Of a DNA stretch of 64,000 nt, positions 43,579-52,536 are shown one piece after another. This stretch comes from Neptunitalea lumnitzerae (lineage in GTDB: Bacteria; Bacteroidota; Bacteroidia; Flavobacteriales; Flavobacteriaceae). Numbering within the stretch: the stretch's first letter is position 1; every line of letters begins with the position of its first letter. The position numbers and the translations under genes are program-made. The stretch spans positions 1,116,001-1,180,000 of the forward strand of contig NZ_BRVO01000001.1 of the NCBI RefSeq assembly GCF_027924185.1. The letters are read 5' to 3'. Below the pieces are notes generated by a model. That model was not told the DNA's origin. It did no database searches and worked only from the letters and a program-made list of their open reading frames with translations.

Positions 43579-44837
43579 AGTTAAGTAGTATAGTATATAA
43601 ATTATTGCCGTATGCTGTAATTTTAATTACAGTTTCTTCTATAGTACCATGGGCTAAGATACCTATTGGTAATACCTATATTTGGTATACTATTTATGTG
43701 CTTATTTTACGATTACTTTTTTTAGGTAAAAGATTTTTTAACTGTACAAAAAAGAAAGAAGTATGGGTTATTAATTTGTTCTTATTTTGTGTGGTAGCAT
43801 CTTTTGTACATGGAATAGTAATATCAGAGAATTATTGGGATTGGAAGCAGTTGATGCGGAATTTTATGATTTTTCTGTTACCTATAACTGTGTATTCGTA
43901 TAGTAATCCTGAATTATTGGTCAAAACTTTAAAATTTTGGTTGAAATACGGATTGGCACTTTTTCCTGTTTTTTTTCTGTTTGTAGGTACTGAGGCCTAT
44001 GGTAAATATTTGTTACCCATAAGTTTCTTAATGCTTTTTTTTCCTAAAGTGCCTAGGGTTTGGAAGCTGATAGGTTTGGGAGTTATTTTATTTTTAATAA
44101 TAATAGCACCAGACTCACGTAGTAATGTAATTAAGTTTGTGGTTCCATTAGGGTTCTCGCTTCTTTTATTTTTAAAAGGAGCTGTGCTAAAGAATATATT
44201 AGTACTTGGTAGGGTTGTCTTTTTAAGCTTACCATTTGTTTTATTTGCTTTAGCAGCTTCGGGTATATTTAATGTATTTAATATGTCTGAGTATTTAGGA
44301 GGGATAAGTGAAGATGCAGTTATTATAAATGATGAAGGTAGAGAACAGTCATTACTAAATGATACTCGAACATTTTTATATATAGAGGAAATTTCTTCTG
44401 CCTTAAAAAATGATTATTGGTTATTTGGTAGGTCTATGGCTAGAGGATATGATACTGTTTCTTTTGCAAAGTTTGGAAATATTATGCAAGAGGAAACTAA
44501 TAGAAATGAGCGGCCAAGTTCAGAAGTATCCATCTTAAATATTTTTAATTATTTTGGAATTGTTGGAGTACTCTTATACTTTTTCATTTTTGTAGCAGCT
44601 TCTTATTATGCCATTAGCAAATCAAATAATAAATATATAAAGTTAATAGGTCTTTATGTCTCGTTTAGGTGGGCGTATGCATGGGTAGAAGATTTTAACA
44701 GTTTTGATTTGAATTATTTTCTGCTTTGGGTAATTGTAGGTATTTGTTTTTCTGTGGCCTACAGAGGCATGACAAACCGAGAATTTGAAAATTGGTTAAA
44801 TAGTATTTTAGGAACAAAAAGATGGGTGTTTAAATGA
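43575..44837 (+). CDS. wzy: Candidate Wzy polymerase / O-antigen ligase-like protein
   Basis: A 420-residue inner-membrane protein with about ten hydrophobic helices and one long loop (about 235-325, containing NDTRTFLYIEEISSAL and LFGRSMARGYD), the usual site of the periplasmic loop in Wzy/WaaL proteins. No strong sequence signature exists for this group, so the call rests on topology and on the locus, which otherwise has no polymerase. Start overlaps the previous stop by 4 nt; its stop overlaps the next start by 4 nt. Confidence 0.7.
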   Translation: MKLSSIVYKLLPYAVILITVSSIVPWAKIPIGNTYIWYTIYVLILRLLFLGKRFFNCTKKKEVWVINLFLFCVVASFVHGIVISENYWDWKQLMRNFMIFLLPITVYSYSNPELLVKTLKFWLKYGLALFPVFFLFVGTEAYGKYLLPISFLMLFFPKVPRVWKLIGLGVILFLIIIAPDSRSNVIKFVVPLGFSLLLFLKGAVLKNILVLGRVVFLSLPFVLFALAASGIFNVFNMSEYLGGISEDAVIINDEGREQSLLNDTRTFLYIEEISSALKNDYWLFGRSMARGYDTVSFAKFGNIMQEETNRNERPSSEVSILNIFNYFGIVGVLLYFFIFVAASYYAISKSNNKYIKLIGLYVSFRWAYAWVEDFNSFDLNYFLLWVIVGICFSVAYRGMTNREFENWLNSILGTKRWVFK

Positions 44838-45658
44838 AACTAATAGCAGCACTTCTAACAGTATATAATAGAAAAGATAAAACTCTAAAATGTTTAGAGC
44901 AATTGTTTAATAACAATATGCCTCAGGGATATTTATTAGATGTGTATTTAGTAGATGATGGGTCTACCGATGGTACAGCAGAAGCAGTTAAAAATAATTT
45001 TCCGCAAGTAAATATTATTACTGGTAGTGGAAATTTGTTTTGGAATCGTGGAATGCACCGAGCATGGGAAGGTGCTGTTGCAGCTAAAACATACGACTTT
45101 TATCTTTGGTTAAATGACGATACCTTTATTTTTAATGATACTGTTGAACATTTATTAAAATGTTCTGAGGAATTAAATTATAAGTCTATTGTTTGTGGGG
45201 CTTTATGCTCAGAAAACGACCCTTCTAAGGTAACTTATGGGCCTAGAACTAAAAATACGCTTATAGTGCCTAATGGAACTTTACAAGAGGCTTTTTTGAT
45301 TAACGGAAATGTGGTTTTAGTACCTAAAGTAGTTTATGATAATGTAGGGATGCTAGATCCTATATTTCCGCATGCAATAGGAGATTTTGACTATGGATTA
45401 CGAGCCAAACGTAAAGGGTTTAAAAGTTATTCTACAAAGAAGTTTATAGGTACTTGTGAGAATAATGTAAGTTTACCAAAGTGGTGTTATGCTAAAACAC
45501 CTATAAGAGAAAGATTTAAGGCTTTGTATTCGCCATTAGGTAATGCACATCCTAGATACTTTTTTATTTATGAAAATAGGAATTTTGGTTTTTTACAAGC
45601 TTTTAAACATTATATATCTATTCATTTAAGAGTAATATTACCGCAATTATGGAAGTAA
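44834..45658 (+). CDS. GT2-family glycosyltransferase
   Basis: A 274-residue inverting GT-A enzyme. LTVYNRKDKTLKCLEQLF starts the nucleotide-binding fold, VDDGSTDGTAE (40-50) binds the donor, and LWLNDDTFIF (91-100) is the DxD-type motif. ITGSGNLFWNRGMHRAW is the pattern of rhamnosyltransferase-like GT2 proteins. Donor and acceptor are unknown. It overlaps the polymerase gene by 4 nt and the next gene by 10 nt. Confidence 0.9.
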   Translation: MKLIAALLTVYNRKDKTLKCLEQLFNNNMPQGYLLDVYLVDDGSTDGTAEAVKNNFPQVNIITGSGNLFWNRGMHRAWEGAVAAKTYDFYLWLNDDTFIFNDTVEHLLKCSEELNYKSIVCGALCSENDPSKVTYGPRTKNTLIVPNGTLQEAFLINGNVVLVPKVVYDNVGMLDPIFPHAIGDFDYGLRAKRKGFKSYSTKKFIGTCENNVSLPKWCYAKTPIRERFKALYSPLGNAHPRYFFIYENRNFGFLQAFKHYISIHLRVILPQLWK

Positions 45659-46509
45659 ATAATAGGCCTTATGTTTTTCAAGTAGATTCAGATCTTGTAA
45701 AAGATGTGTATAAGACTCGTGATAACTATAAAATAGTGCATGATGATTCTTGTATAGATAAGTCCTTATGTGCTATTTATTTTAGTAGTAACGATATTTA
45801 TTATCCAAATGAGGCGGCTGTTTTTAAAGCAAGAATAGTAGATAAAGATGCTTTTGAGTGGTATGGTACGCGTGTACAAGGTGCTTATAAACATATATTT
45901 ATTAGAGATGTTTTTAAGCAGTGGTATCTTCATGGGATTAATAGTGAGTTAAATTCTATAGAAAAAGTTTTAGAGTTTTTAAAAAGAGAAACCGAAGGTA
46001 AAGAAGTGGTTATTGTTGGTAGTTCTGCTGGGGGATATGCAGGGATGCTTTTTGGTCAGTTATTGCAGGCAAAAAAGATTATTTCTTTTAATGGGCAAAC
46101 ACAATTATATGATTTGTTAGAAACTACCTCTGAAGATAAGAACCCTATAGTTTTTAGAGAACAGGATAATTCAATTATAAATAAGTATTATTCAATTTTA
46201 AAGTTTGTCAATAATCCTAAGTCTATTTTTTATTTTTATTCAAATAAAAGTGCTTGGGATTTAATTCAATACAACCATATTAAAGAGAAAGAAATAACTT
46301 TTCTTAGTTATAAAACTAAAAATCATGGAATTCCTTTTGTTAAGATTAGCTTACCTAAGGTTATAAATTTACCAGAGGAAGAGTTAGTTAAATTATCTAA
46401 TAAGGAGCAACATCCAATTATGTTTTCTATAAAAATTAATGGCTTGATACCTGTTTATAAGGCATTGAAAAGTCAAGTGATTAAAAAGTTAAAAAGTAAA
46501 CTAAGGTAA
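45649..46509 (+). CDS. Unrecognised alpha/beta-hydrolase-like protein
   Basis: A 286-residue soluble protein. VVIVGSSAGGYAGMLFGQLL (120-139) has the nucleophile elbow G-S-S-A-G-G (124-129) of an alpha/beta hydrolase, and KNHGIPFVK near residue 226 could give the catalytic His. The N-terminal 100 residues are unusual and the C-terminus is basic. I cannot name its family. An esterase that trims or transfers acyl groups, or a phosphonate/choline-type enzyme, are guesses. It starts inside the GT2 gene (10-nt overlap), so it is coexpressed. Confidence 0.5.
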   Translation: MEVNNRPYVFQVDSDLVKDVYKTRDNYKIVHDDSCIDKSLCAIYFSSNDIYYPNEAAVFKARIVDKDAFEWYGTRVQGAYKHIFIRDVFKQWYLHGINSELNSIEKVLEFLKRETEGKEVVIVGSSAGGYAGMLFGQLLQAKKIISFNGQTQLYDLLETTSEDKNPIVFREQDNSIINKYYSILKFVNNPKSIFYFYSNKSAWDLIQYNHIKEKEITFLSYKTKNHGIPFVKISLPKVINLPEEELVKLSNKEQHPIMFSIKINGLIPVYKALKSQVIKKLKSKLR

Positions 46510-46514
46510 GTTTT

Positions 46515-47624
46515 ATGGAAAAACCAAAAGCAATCATATTTTTTCAGTACTTACCCCCGTGGCGTATTGATGTTTTTAATTCAATGGCTAAGTTTTATAA
46601 TTTAACCATTGCTTTTACTAATGCAAATTCAGAAGGCTTTACCTATAATAGAGAAGAGCTTTTAAAAAGGTTAGATAGAAGTATTGATACCATATTTTTA
46701 GATAATGGATTTGAAGTGGGGCATTATAAGTTTAGGTTTGGAGTATATAAACTTATAAAGCGTATTCAACCTGCCATTATATTTTCTCATGAATACAACC
46801 CTACAAGCATTATTTTAGCGCTATATCGTAAATTAGGGTTATGCTCTTTTAAGTATGTTATAACTACTTCAGATAATTTGAGTATTGCTCAAAAAGTTGG
46901 TGGAGCAAAGGCAAAAGCTAGGAAATTTGTATTAGAGAATTCAAATGGTATAGTAGTTTATAGTGAAGATGTAAAAAAATGGTATCAAGGGGCTTTTAAA
47001 AACCTTGAAGTAAAGATTTGTCCTAATATACAGAATCCTCAAACCTTGTTAAGTTTTAGAAACCAATTTCCTCCAATTGTAGAGACATACAAGGAAGACT
47101 ATGCTCTTAACAATTGTAACGTGTTATTGTATACAGGTAGGCTTGTAGATGTAAAGGGATTAGATTTATTACTAGATGCTTTTGCAAAGTCTGATAATGA
47201 TAATTGGAAATTAGTAATTGTAGGGGAAGGTAAAGAGTTAGAGTCTCTAAAGCAACAGTGTAATAGGCTACATATAACTGAAAAAGTTGAATATGTAGGT
47301 TTCTGTTCAGGTGTTAATTTGTATGCGTGGTATGATGTAGCAGATTTTTATGTTTTACCAAGTAGGTTTGAGCCTTTTGGAGCAGTTATTAACGAGGCTT
47401 TGGTGTTTGGCGTGCCAGTATTGGCAAGTAAATACATTGGTGCTGTTGATTTTGTAAAGCATAGTAATGGTGTATTGTTTGATCCGTTAAACGAAACAGA
47501 ATTTGTTGCTGAGCTTAATAGTTTTTATAAACGTGTTTCTAATGAGAGTAGCTTTAAAAGTAAAGAGAATTTAATGCCAGTTTCTTTTGAAAGCTATGTT
47601 AGTGTATTTAATGAATTTTTATAA
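46515..47624 (+). CDS. GT4-family glycosyltransferase
   Basis: A 369-residue retaining GT-B enzyme. GRLVDVKGLDLLLDAF (about 210-225) begins the donor domain, and SRFEPFGAVINEALVFGVPVLAS carries the E-x7-E motif of GT4. The N-terminal acceptor half includes FSHEYNPTSIILAL. Start is 5 nt after the preceding stop. The donor is unknown; UDP-glucuronate, UDP-galacturonate and UDP-xylose made by this locus are candidates. Confidence 0.92.
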   Translation: MEKPKAIIFFQYLPPWRIDVFNSMAKFYNLTIAFTNANSEGFTYNREELLKRLDRSIDTIFLDNGFEVGHYKFRFGVYKLIKRIQPAIIFSHEYNPTSIILALYRKLGLCSFKYVITTSDNLSIAQKVGGAKAKARKFVLENSNGIVVYSEDVKKWYQGAFKNLEVKICPNIQNPQTLLSFRNQFPPIVETYKEDYALNNCNVLLYTGRLVDVKGLDLLLDAFAKSDNDNWKLVIVGEGKELESLKQQCNRLHITEKVEYVGFCSGVNLYAWYDVADFYVLPSRFEPFGAVINEALVFGVPVLASKYIGAVDFVKHSNGVLFDPLNETEFVAELNSFYKRVSNESSFKSKENLMPVSFESYVSVFNEFL

Positions 47625-47641
47625 GTATAAATCTTGTTTTA

Positions 47642-48205
47642 ATGTTTAATATTCAATTTACAAATATGCCAAAAGGCGCCAATAAGCTTTCATTTATAGC
47701 TAATTATATAATGAACAAGGTGCGTACTTGGATTATTTTTAAGCTAAAATACCGTTGGGTTAAGTATAATGGTTTTGTTAGAATTAAATGGGATACTCAA
47801 ATATTAAAGGGAGATGTAAAAATAGGAGACAGAGTTCAGTTTGGTAGAGAGTGTAAAGTTTCTTCAGATGTTCATTTTGGCAATCACATACTTATGGGTG
47901 GTTCTGTAAGTTTTGTAGGTAGGGCAGATCATACCTTTGATGTACCTGGTAGGTATATATGGGATGGTCCAAGAGGAGAATCTAAAATTACTGTGGTAGA
48001 AGATGATGTATGGATTGGTTTTGGAACTATAGTTTTATCAGGGGTAACTATTGGTAAGGGTTCAATAGTAGCTTCTGGTTCTATTGTTACTAAAGATATT
48101 CCTCCATGTGAAATTTGGGGAGGAAGCCCGGCAAAGAAAATTAAAGATAGATTTGAATCTTTAGAGGATAGCAATAAACATTTAGAGTTTATAGAGTCAA
48201 AATAA
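47642..48205 (+). CDS. Hexapeptide-repeat acyltransferase
   Basis: A 187-residue left-handed beta-helix protein. Hexapeptide repeats run about 60-170 (GDVKIGDRVQFG, EDDVWIGFGTIVLSGVTIGK), and the end CEIWGGSPAKKIKDRF is typical. The His of FVGRADHTFD may be catalytic. Third O-acyltransferase of this fold in the locus; specific target unknown. Confidence 0.85.
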   Translation: MFNIQFTNMPKGANKLSFIANYIMNKVRTWIIFKLKYRWVKYNGFVRIKWDTQILKGDVKIGDRVQFGRECKVSSDVHFGNHILMGGSVSFVGRADHTFDVPGRYIWDGPRGESKITVVEDDVWIGFGTIVLSGVTIGKGSIVASGSIVTKDIPPCEIWGGSPAKKIKDRFESLEDSNKHLEFIESK

Positions 48206-48215
48206 TATAAAAATT

Positions 48216-49247
48216 ATGAGCGCAACTAATAGAATTCATCATATAGATGTGTTAAAAGGAATTGCTATTTTTTTAGTGGTTTTTGGGCATACTATACGTC
48301 AAACAGAAAGTTTGGTTTTTATTTATTCATTTCACATGCCTTTGTTTTTTATTATTTCAGGTTTGTTTTTTAATGAAAAGAAATTTCAAAATTTTGGAGA
48401 TGTAATTATTAAAAAAGCGCGAACATTATTATTGCCTTATGTTACCTTTTATGTATTAGGCTATTTATATTGGTTTTTTGTTGAAAAGAATGTTAGACCA
48501 GGGCTTGATCTGCCTTTTTACAATCCGTTGGTAGCCTTTTTATATGGCTCTGATATTGGAGAGTTTAAAAGTGTAAATGGTATTTTGTGGTTTCTTCCGG
48601 CACTTTTTGCTGCGGAGAGTATATTGTATTTGTTATTACAACTCAATAAAAGAATTCTTATAATTATAGGACTTATATTTTCTTTAGTTGTAGCTGCTGT
48701 ACTTTCTTATATTAAAACATTGCATTTGCCTTTTTGTTTAGGAGCCTCTTTTGTAGCTGTTTTCTTTATGGGGGTTGGTTATTATGGCAAAGGTTTGTTA
48801 ACATTAGATTTAGCTATAAAAAAGAGAATTATCTACTTTATCATTTCTATGGTACTTTTTGTAGTTACTTTTAAGGTTGCTCAATATAATCCCGGGATTA
48901 ATGTGAAATATGCAGGGCTTCAAAACCCTTTATTATTTGTAGTTACTTCATTTACAGGTTCTATAGCAACTATGTTGTTAGCATTTGCAGTTTTTAAAAT
49001 GCCATTGTTAGAGTACTTTGGCCGAAACACTTTATATTTTATAGGTTTTTCAGAGCCGATAAAAAGAGTGGTAATTTATTTAAGTGCTAAAATATCACCT
49101 CTAAGTGTCGAAGAATTAAGATCGTCAGTACCGTTTTCATTAGGAATGGTTATAGTCTGTTTTATATTAATGGTGCCAGTTATATTTATTTTTAATAAAT
49201 ACTTATTCTTTGCAGTGGGTAAAAGAAAAAAGAAAATAGCTGTATAA
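48216..49247 (+). CDS. Acyltransferase-3 family membrane O-acetyltransferase
   Basis: A 343-residue inner-membrane protein with about ten helices. RIHHIDVLKGIAIFLVVFGH begins the acyltransferase-3 domain, and FIYSFHMPLFFIISGLFF is its second signature, with the functional His pair. Such OafA/WecH-type proteins pass acetyl groups across the membrane to polysaccharide units on the periplasmic side. It complements the three cytoplasmic hexapeptide acyltransferases. Confidence 0.92.
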   Translation: MSATNRIHHIDVLKGIAIFLVVFGHTIRQTESLVFIYSFHMPLFFIISGLFFNEKKFQNFGDVIIKKARTLLLPYVTFYVLGYLYWFFVEKNVRPGLDLPFYNPLVAFLYGSDIGEFKSVNGILWFLPALFAAESILYLLLQLNKRILIIIGLIFSLVVAAVLSYIKTLHLPFCLGASFVAVFFMGVGYYGKGLLTLDLAIKKRIIYFIISMVLFVVTFKVAQYNPGINVKYAGLQNPLLFVVTSFTGSIATMLLAFAVFKMPLLEYFGRNTLYFIGFSEPIKRVVIYLSAKISPLSVEELRSSVPFSLGMVIVCFILMVPVIFIFNKYLFFAVGKRKKKIAV

Positions 49248-49264
49248 AAAAGATAAAGAAAAAT

Positions 49265-50275
49265 ATGAGTTCAAAGATGTATAAAGTTAAATTATCAATA
49301 GCTAACGACAATAAAGGCTGTGCTAGGCAAACCCCTTCTGGTAAAGCGCAATGGGGTAATTATCAGTTTTACATTAATCAAGAAGTTCAAGACCCTGATT
49401 TTTGGGCGGTTTACAGTAAAGGTGAGCGTAAAACAGAAACTTGTTTTATAGCACCAGAAAATACCGTGTTTGTTACTGGCGAACCTGAAACTGTATATCA
49501 TTATTCTAAAGGGTATGTAAATCAGTTTGGTAAAATTGTGGTTTGTCAAAATGGGTTAATGCATCCTAACCAATTACCATATCAGCCAGCGCAACCATGG
49601 CATATTGGTAAAATTACGGGTAAAGACGGTAATGTTACTTTTACAAAGAATTATGATGATTTAAAATCGACTAAACCTGAAAAAACGAAGTTGATTTCTG
49701 TTATATCTAGTAATAAGGCCTTTACCAAGGGCCATCAAGAGCGTATAGATTTTGTGCAAAAATTGAAAGCTCACTTTGGAGATCAGTTAGATTTATTTGG
49801 GCATGGATTTAATTCCTTTGATGACAAATGGGATGTTATGGCGCCTTATAAATATCATATTGTTTTAGAGAATTCATCCTATGCTGATTATTGGACAGAA
49901 AAGTTAGCTGATTGTTATCTTGGCAATACATTTCCTATATATTATGGTTGTACCAATGTAGATAAGTATTTCAATAAAGAAGCTTATGTAAACATTGATA
50001 TTAAGAACTTTGACGCAGCTGTTAAAACAATTGAAGAAGTTATTGAGAATGACTATTACGGAAAACGAGAAGCATTAATTGACGAAGCTAAAAATTTGGT
50101 GTTAGATAAGTACAATTTGTTTCAAGTATTAGCAGAGCAGTTTGACCAAATGAACCCAGAGGCTCCGAAGAAAGAAGTTACATTAAAGCATGACACAGCC
50201 TTTATGGACCTCGCTAAAATACGTATCATGATTATATCGCGTATTGTAAACAAACTAAAAATGAAACTAAAATAA
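49265..50275 (+). CDS. GT10-family alpha-1,3/1,4-fucosyltransferase
   Basis: A 336-residue cytoplasmic enzyme that transfers L-fucose from GDP-fucose. The GT10 signature is clear in YKYHIVLENSSYADYWTEK (195-213), followed by NTFPIYYGCTNVDKYF. The N-terminal acceptor half starts near residue 5. ATG 49265 is taken; ATG 49277 is possible. gmd and fcl in the same locus make its donor, so the product should carry L-fucose branches or backbone residues. Confidence 0.92.
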   Translation: MSSKMYKVKLSIANDNKGCARQTPSGKAQWGNYQFYINQEVQDPDFWAVYSKGERKTETCFIAPENTVFVTGEPETVYHYSKGYVNQFGKIVVCQNGLMHPNQLPYQPAQPWHIGKITGKDGNVTFTKNYDDLKSTKPEKTKLISVISSNKAFTKGHQERIDFVQKLKAHFGDQLDLFGHGFNSFDDKWDVMAPYKYHIVLENSSYADYWTEKLADCYLGNTFPIYYGCTNVDKYFNKEAYVNIDIKNFDAAVKTIEEVIENDYYGKREALIDEAKNLVLDKYNLFQVLAEQFDQMNPEAPKKEVTLKHDTAFMDLAKIRIMIISRIVNKLKMKLK

Positions 50276-50280
50276 TTGTA

Positions 50281-51582
50281 ATGGCAACTTACAGTAAAAA
50301 AGAGAGAATAATAGCTTCTGTGTTATCTGCAACACCTGGATTAAAATTGTTTATAAAGGATATGTATATCAGGGTAAATGCGATAGCTTTTAAAAAGAAT
50401 TATCGAGTTAAGCTGATGGAAAGTCCGGTAGCTATAAATATTGAAGATCCGCTACAATCTTATCATCCAGATAAAGATGCTTTTGGCGGTTATTATGATA
50501 TAGCTACTTTAAATAGTAACGGGTTGTTGCTAACGCATGTGAGTACTAATTTATCATCGGTAAAGTTGCCATCTGCTGATAAGCCTGTTGATATTGTTGT
50601 AACTAATGTGTTTACTGGAGAATCTGAGAAAGTAGCAGAAACTTCTGCTTATAATTGGCAACAGGGAGCCCGTTTACATTGGGTTACAGATGATTTATTT
50701 ATGTTCAATAGTTTTGATGCAAGGAGTAGGGCTTATAAAACAAAAGTGTATTCGCTTGCAGCTAAAGCAGTAGTTAAAGAGTTTGATTACCCTGTTCAAG
50801 CATCTTATAAAACCGATTATTTTTTATCTATCAGCTATCGTCGTCTTTTAAATATGCGTCCTGATTATGGGTATCGTGATTTGCCTTTGTTGTCTAATGA
50901 AGAAATGCATGATTTAGAGAATGATGGAATCTGGAAAACAGATTACAATACAGGGCAAACTACTATGTTACATACTTTAAAAGAAGTAGCTTCAATAGCT
51001 CCTAAAGATATATTTGATAAATGTACTCATAAGGTAAATCACTTAATTATTAGTCCTGATGGAAAAGGGTTTATGTTTATTCACCGTTATTATTTAGGAA
51101 AGAGACGTTTTGATAGATTGATGTATTCAGATTTTAAATCATTACGCGTATTGATTGATGAGGAATATGTGAGTCATTGTTTTTGGGTAGATACAAATAC
51201 TATAGTAGGATATTTAAAAGCCCATGGAGAAAATGGATATTATTTTCTAGATTTAAAAACGGGTGAGGCTACTTTGTGCAAAGAAATGAGTAGTTTAAAC
51301 TTAGGAGATGGCCATCCTTCTGTATTTAAAGATTGGATAGTGTTTGACTCTTACCCTGATAAAAGTAGAATGCAACGTTTGTTAGTTTTTAATTATAAAA
51401 CAAAACAATTGTGTGAGTTGGCAGAATTATATCAGAGCACAAAATATAAAGGTGAAACCCGAGTAGATTTACATCCGAGATTTTCTACTGATGGAAAGTT
51501 TATCAGTTTTGATGGTGTTCATGAGAATAAGCGTAGACAATACATAACTAATATTGAATCGTTAATAGCTCAAAAAAAATAG
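50281..51582 (+). CDS. Unrecognised beta-propeller-like protein
   Basis: I do not recognise this 433-residue protein. It has no signal peptide. The body shows recurrent blades of strand-turn-strand ending in D or N (TDDLFMFNSFDARSRAYK, ISPDGKGFMFIHRY, VDTNTIVGYLKAHGENGYYF, HPRFSTDGKFISFDGVHENK), like a PD40/WD40 or oligogalacturonate-lyase-type propeller. HPRFSTDGKFISFDG resembles the blade pattern of that group. The locus suggests sugar binding, lyase or scaffold activity, but nothing proves it. It starts 5 nt after the GT10 gene and ends on the base before the next ATG. Confidence 0.5.
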   Translation: MATYSKKERIIASVLSATPGLKLFIKDMYIRVNAIAFKKNYRVKLMESPVAINIEDPLQSYHPDKDAFGGYYDIATLNSNGLLLTHVSTNLSSVKLPSADKPVDIVVTNVFTGESEKVAETSAYNWQQGARLHWVTDDLFMFNSFDARSRAYKTKVYSLAAKAVVKEFDYPVQASYKTDYFLSISYRRLLNMRPDYGYRDLPLLSNEEMHDLENDGIWKTDYNTGQTTMLHTLKEVASIAPKDIFDKCTHKVNHLIISPDGKGFMFIHRYYLGKRRFDRLMYSDFKSLRVLIDEEYVSHCFWVDTNTIVGYLKAHGENGYYFLDLKTGEATLCKEMSSLNLGDGHPSVFKDWIVFDSYPDKSRMQRLLVFNYKTKQLCELAELYQSTKYKGETRVDLHPRFSTDGKFISFDGVHENKRRQYITNIESLIAQKK

Positions 51583-52422
51583 ATGTTTATGAATAACAGT
51601 AGTGTTGCGGTTTTAATGTCTGTATATCGCAAGGAGCAGCCTAAATATTTAGATTTGGCTATGCATAGTATTTGGACAGATCAGGTTTTAAAACCAACTC
51701 AAATTATTTTGGTAGAGGATGGTGCACTTACACCAGAACTATATGACTCATTAGAGCGATGGAAACAAGAGTTAGGAGATGTTCTGATAATTCATAAGAA
51801 TAAAGAGAATTTAGGACTTACTAAATCTTTAAATATAGGTATTACTTATGTGACTGCTAAATACGTTGCTCGTATGGACTCTGATGATGTTTCGCTACCA
51901 GAACGTTTTTCTAAACAAGTAGCCTTTTTAGAAGCGCATAAAGATATTTCTGTAGTAGGGGCAAATGCACAAGAAATAGATGAAGATAATAATTACACAG
52001 ATATTAGAGTGTACCCTGAAACAAATGATAAAATTTTGAGTTATATATGTAAAGCAACACCTTTGCAGCACTCTTTAGTAATGATTAGGAGAAGTATTTT
52101 TGATGAGGGTATTAAGTATAATGAAGAATACAGAATGACTCAGGATTTGGCACTATGGTTTGATGTGTTAGCAGCAGGGCATAAAATAGCTAATATTCCT
52201 GAAATTTTGTTTCTTTTTAGAATTACCAAAGATACTTTTTCAAGAAGGAATAAATCTAAAGCCTTTCATGAATTTAAAATTTATATGAAAGGGATAGCTA
52301 AGCTTAAGGGCTTTAGTTTAAGATATATTTACCCCATTAGCAGATTGATTTTAAGGTTGATGCCTCAAAAAATAATAAAGCTAGTTTACGATAGTAAATT
52401 TAGGAAGCAAGTTTTAAAATAA
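51583..52422 (+). CDS. GT2-family glycosyltransferase
   Basis: A 279-residue inverting GT-A enzyme: VLMSVYRKEQPKYLDLAM begins the fold, IILVEDGALTPELYD is the donor region, ARMDSDDVSLPERF carries the DxD motif and QDLALWFDVLAAGHKI completes the C-terminal part. The pattern is that of amylovoran-AmsE-like GT2 proteins. The start abuts the previous stop; ATG 51589 is an alternative. Last glycosyltransferase of the run, before an intergenic region and Wza. Confidence 0.9.
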   Translation: MFMNNSSVAVLMSVYRKEQPKYLDLAMHSIWTDQVLKPTQIILVEDGALTPELYDSLERWKQELGDVLIIHKNKENLGLTKSLNIGITYVTAKYVARMDSDDVSLPERFSKQVAFLEAHKDISVVGANAQEIDEDNNYTDIRVYPETNDKILSYICKATPLQHSLVMIRRSIFDEGIKYNEEYRMTQDLALWFDVLAAGHKIANIPEILFLFRITKDTFSRRNKSKAFHEFKIYMKGIAKLKGFSLRYIYPISRLILRLMPQKIIKLVYDSKFRKQVLK

Positions 52423-52503
52423 TAGTTGAAAATAACTTGTATTAAAAGAACTATTGGTGTAATTACAGTTAGTTACATTTAGTAGTTTATTAATTAAAAC
52501 CGT

Positions 52504-52511
52504 TATATTTG
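52504..52511 (+). promoter_or_regulatory. -7 box of a possible wza-wzc promoter
   Basis: TATATTTG is an exact TAnnTTTG match. There is no clear TTTG at 17-21 bp; TTTA at 52478-52481 gives a 22-bp spacer. The predicted start near 52515 would leave about 4 nt before ATG 52519 and about 22 nt before ATG 52537, favouring the latter. Confidence 0.5.
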
Positions 52512-52536
52512 TCTGAACATGAAAACAAGATTAACC

